From positions 434,001-498,000 of the forward strand of contig NZ_JAKVLR010000001.1 of assembly GCF_022484265.1 (NCBI RefSeq): a DNA stretch of 64,000 nt, in the 5' to 3' direction. A model generated the notes under the pieces. That model worked only from the letters and a program-made list of their open reading frames with translations. It was not told the DNA's origin and did no database searches. The translations under genes were made by a program, and so were the position numbers. This DNA comes from Companilactobacillus sp. (lineage in GTDB: Bacteria; Bacillota; Bacilli; Lactobacillales; Lactobacillaceae). How positions within the stretch are numbered: position 1 is the stretch's first letter; the number at the start of each line of letters is the position of its first letter. This document shows positions 63,976 to 64,000 of the stretch, one piece after another.

Positions 63976-64000
63976 CAATTTATGTCTAAAATAATAGCAG

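Overview
The window looks like a chromosomal segment of a low-GC Gram-positive bacterium of the Lactobacillaceae. The support is a malolactic operon, a PTS fructose operon, the dnaE-pfkA-pyk block, PyrR and T-box leaders, AT-rich codon use and strong G-rich ribosome binding sites. Companilactobacillus is a plausible genus but I cannot prove it from sequence alone. No tRNA or rRNA gene, CRISPR array, prophage or intact insertion sequence is visible. The window is mostly ordinary chromosome, with an accessory-like, decaying stretch near 31-34 kb.

Layout. 0-8 kb: an L-rhamnose operon (transporter-rhaB-rhaM-rhaA-rhaD, minus strand), a divergent AraC-type regulator and a zinc alcohol dehydrogenase whose upstream motif resembles one in the rha control region. 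8-15 kb: DUF4931 gene, pyk-pfkA and dnaE. 15-22 kb: small conserved genes, a lipoprotein, rpmF, an SDR enzyme, RNase Z, an OatA-like acyltransferase and obg. 22-26 kb: fruR-fruK-fruA behind seven exact tandem 10-bp units. 26-32 kb: uvrC, a 50-aa protein with a good promoter, a hydrolase, MgtC, a low-molecular-weight tyrosine phosphatase and a helix-turn-helix gene broken by a stop at codon 7. 32-37 kb: a LysR gene, a decayed universal-stress-protein fragment, and mleR with mleS-mleP. 37-44 kb: esterase, nucleoside transporter, a diverged CitX-like protein with no citrate lyase genes beside it, a secreted family I.5 lipase with a full-consensus cre site, and dhaK-dhaL-dhaM. 44-56 kb: HAD phosphatase, menF-menD-menH, xylulokinase, a pepV pseudogene, a YfcC-type transporter, an M20 deacylase, a thioesterase and a FabK-like enzyme. 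56-64 kb: pyrBCFED behind two tandem PyrR attenuators, then tyrS-nhaC behind a tyrosine T-box.

How the genes work together. Rhamnose is converted to DHAP and L-lactaldehyde, and the neighbouring dehydrogenase is a candidate for disposing of the aldehyde. Malate is taken up and decarboxylated by MleP/MleS. Fructose enters as fructose-1-phosphate and joins glycolysis through FruK. Dihydroxyacetone is phosphorylated with PTS-derived phosphate. MenF, MenD and MenH supply the early menaquinone steps, which is notable beside a quinone-type PyrD.

The observations most worth checking are the tyrS-nhaC pair, which has the outer genes of a tyrosine-decarboxylase cluster without its core; the CitX-like protein with altered signature motifs; two copies of a long-hairpin repeat whose arms differ but stay self-complementary; the seven-unit 10-bp array at fruR; the Cys at the catalytic-base position of a class 2-like PyrD; and three decayed genes. 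I saw no clearly new multi-gene system.
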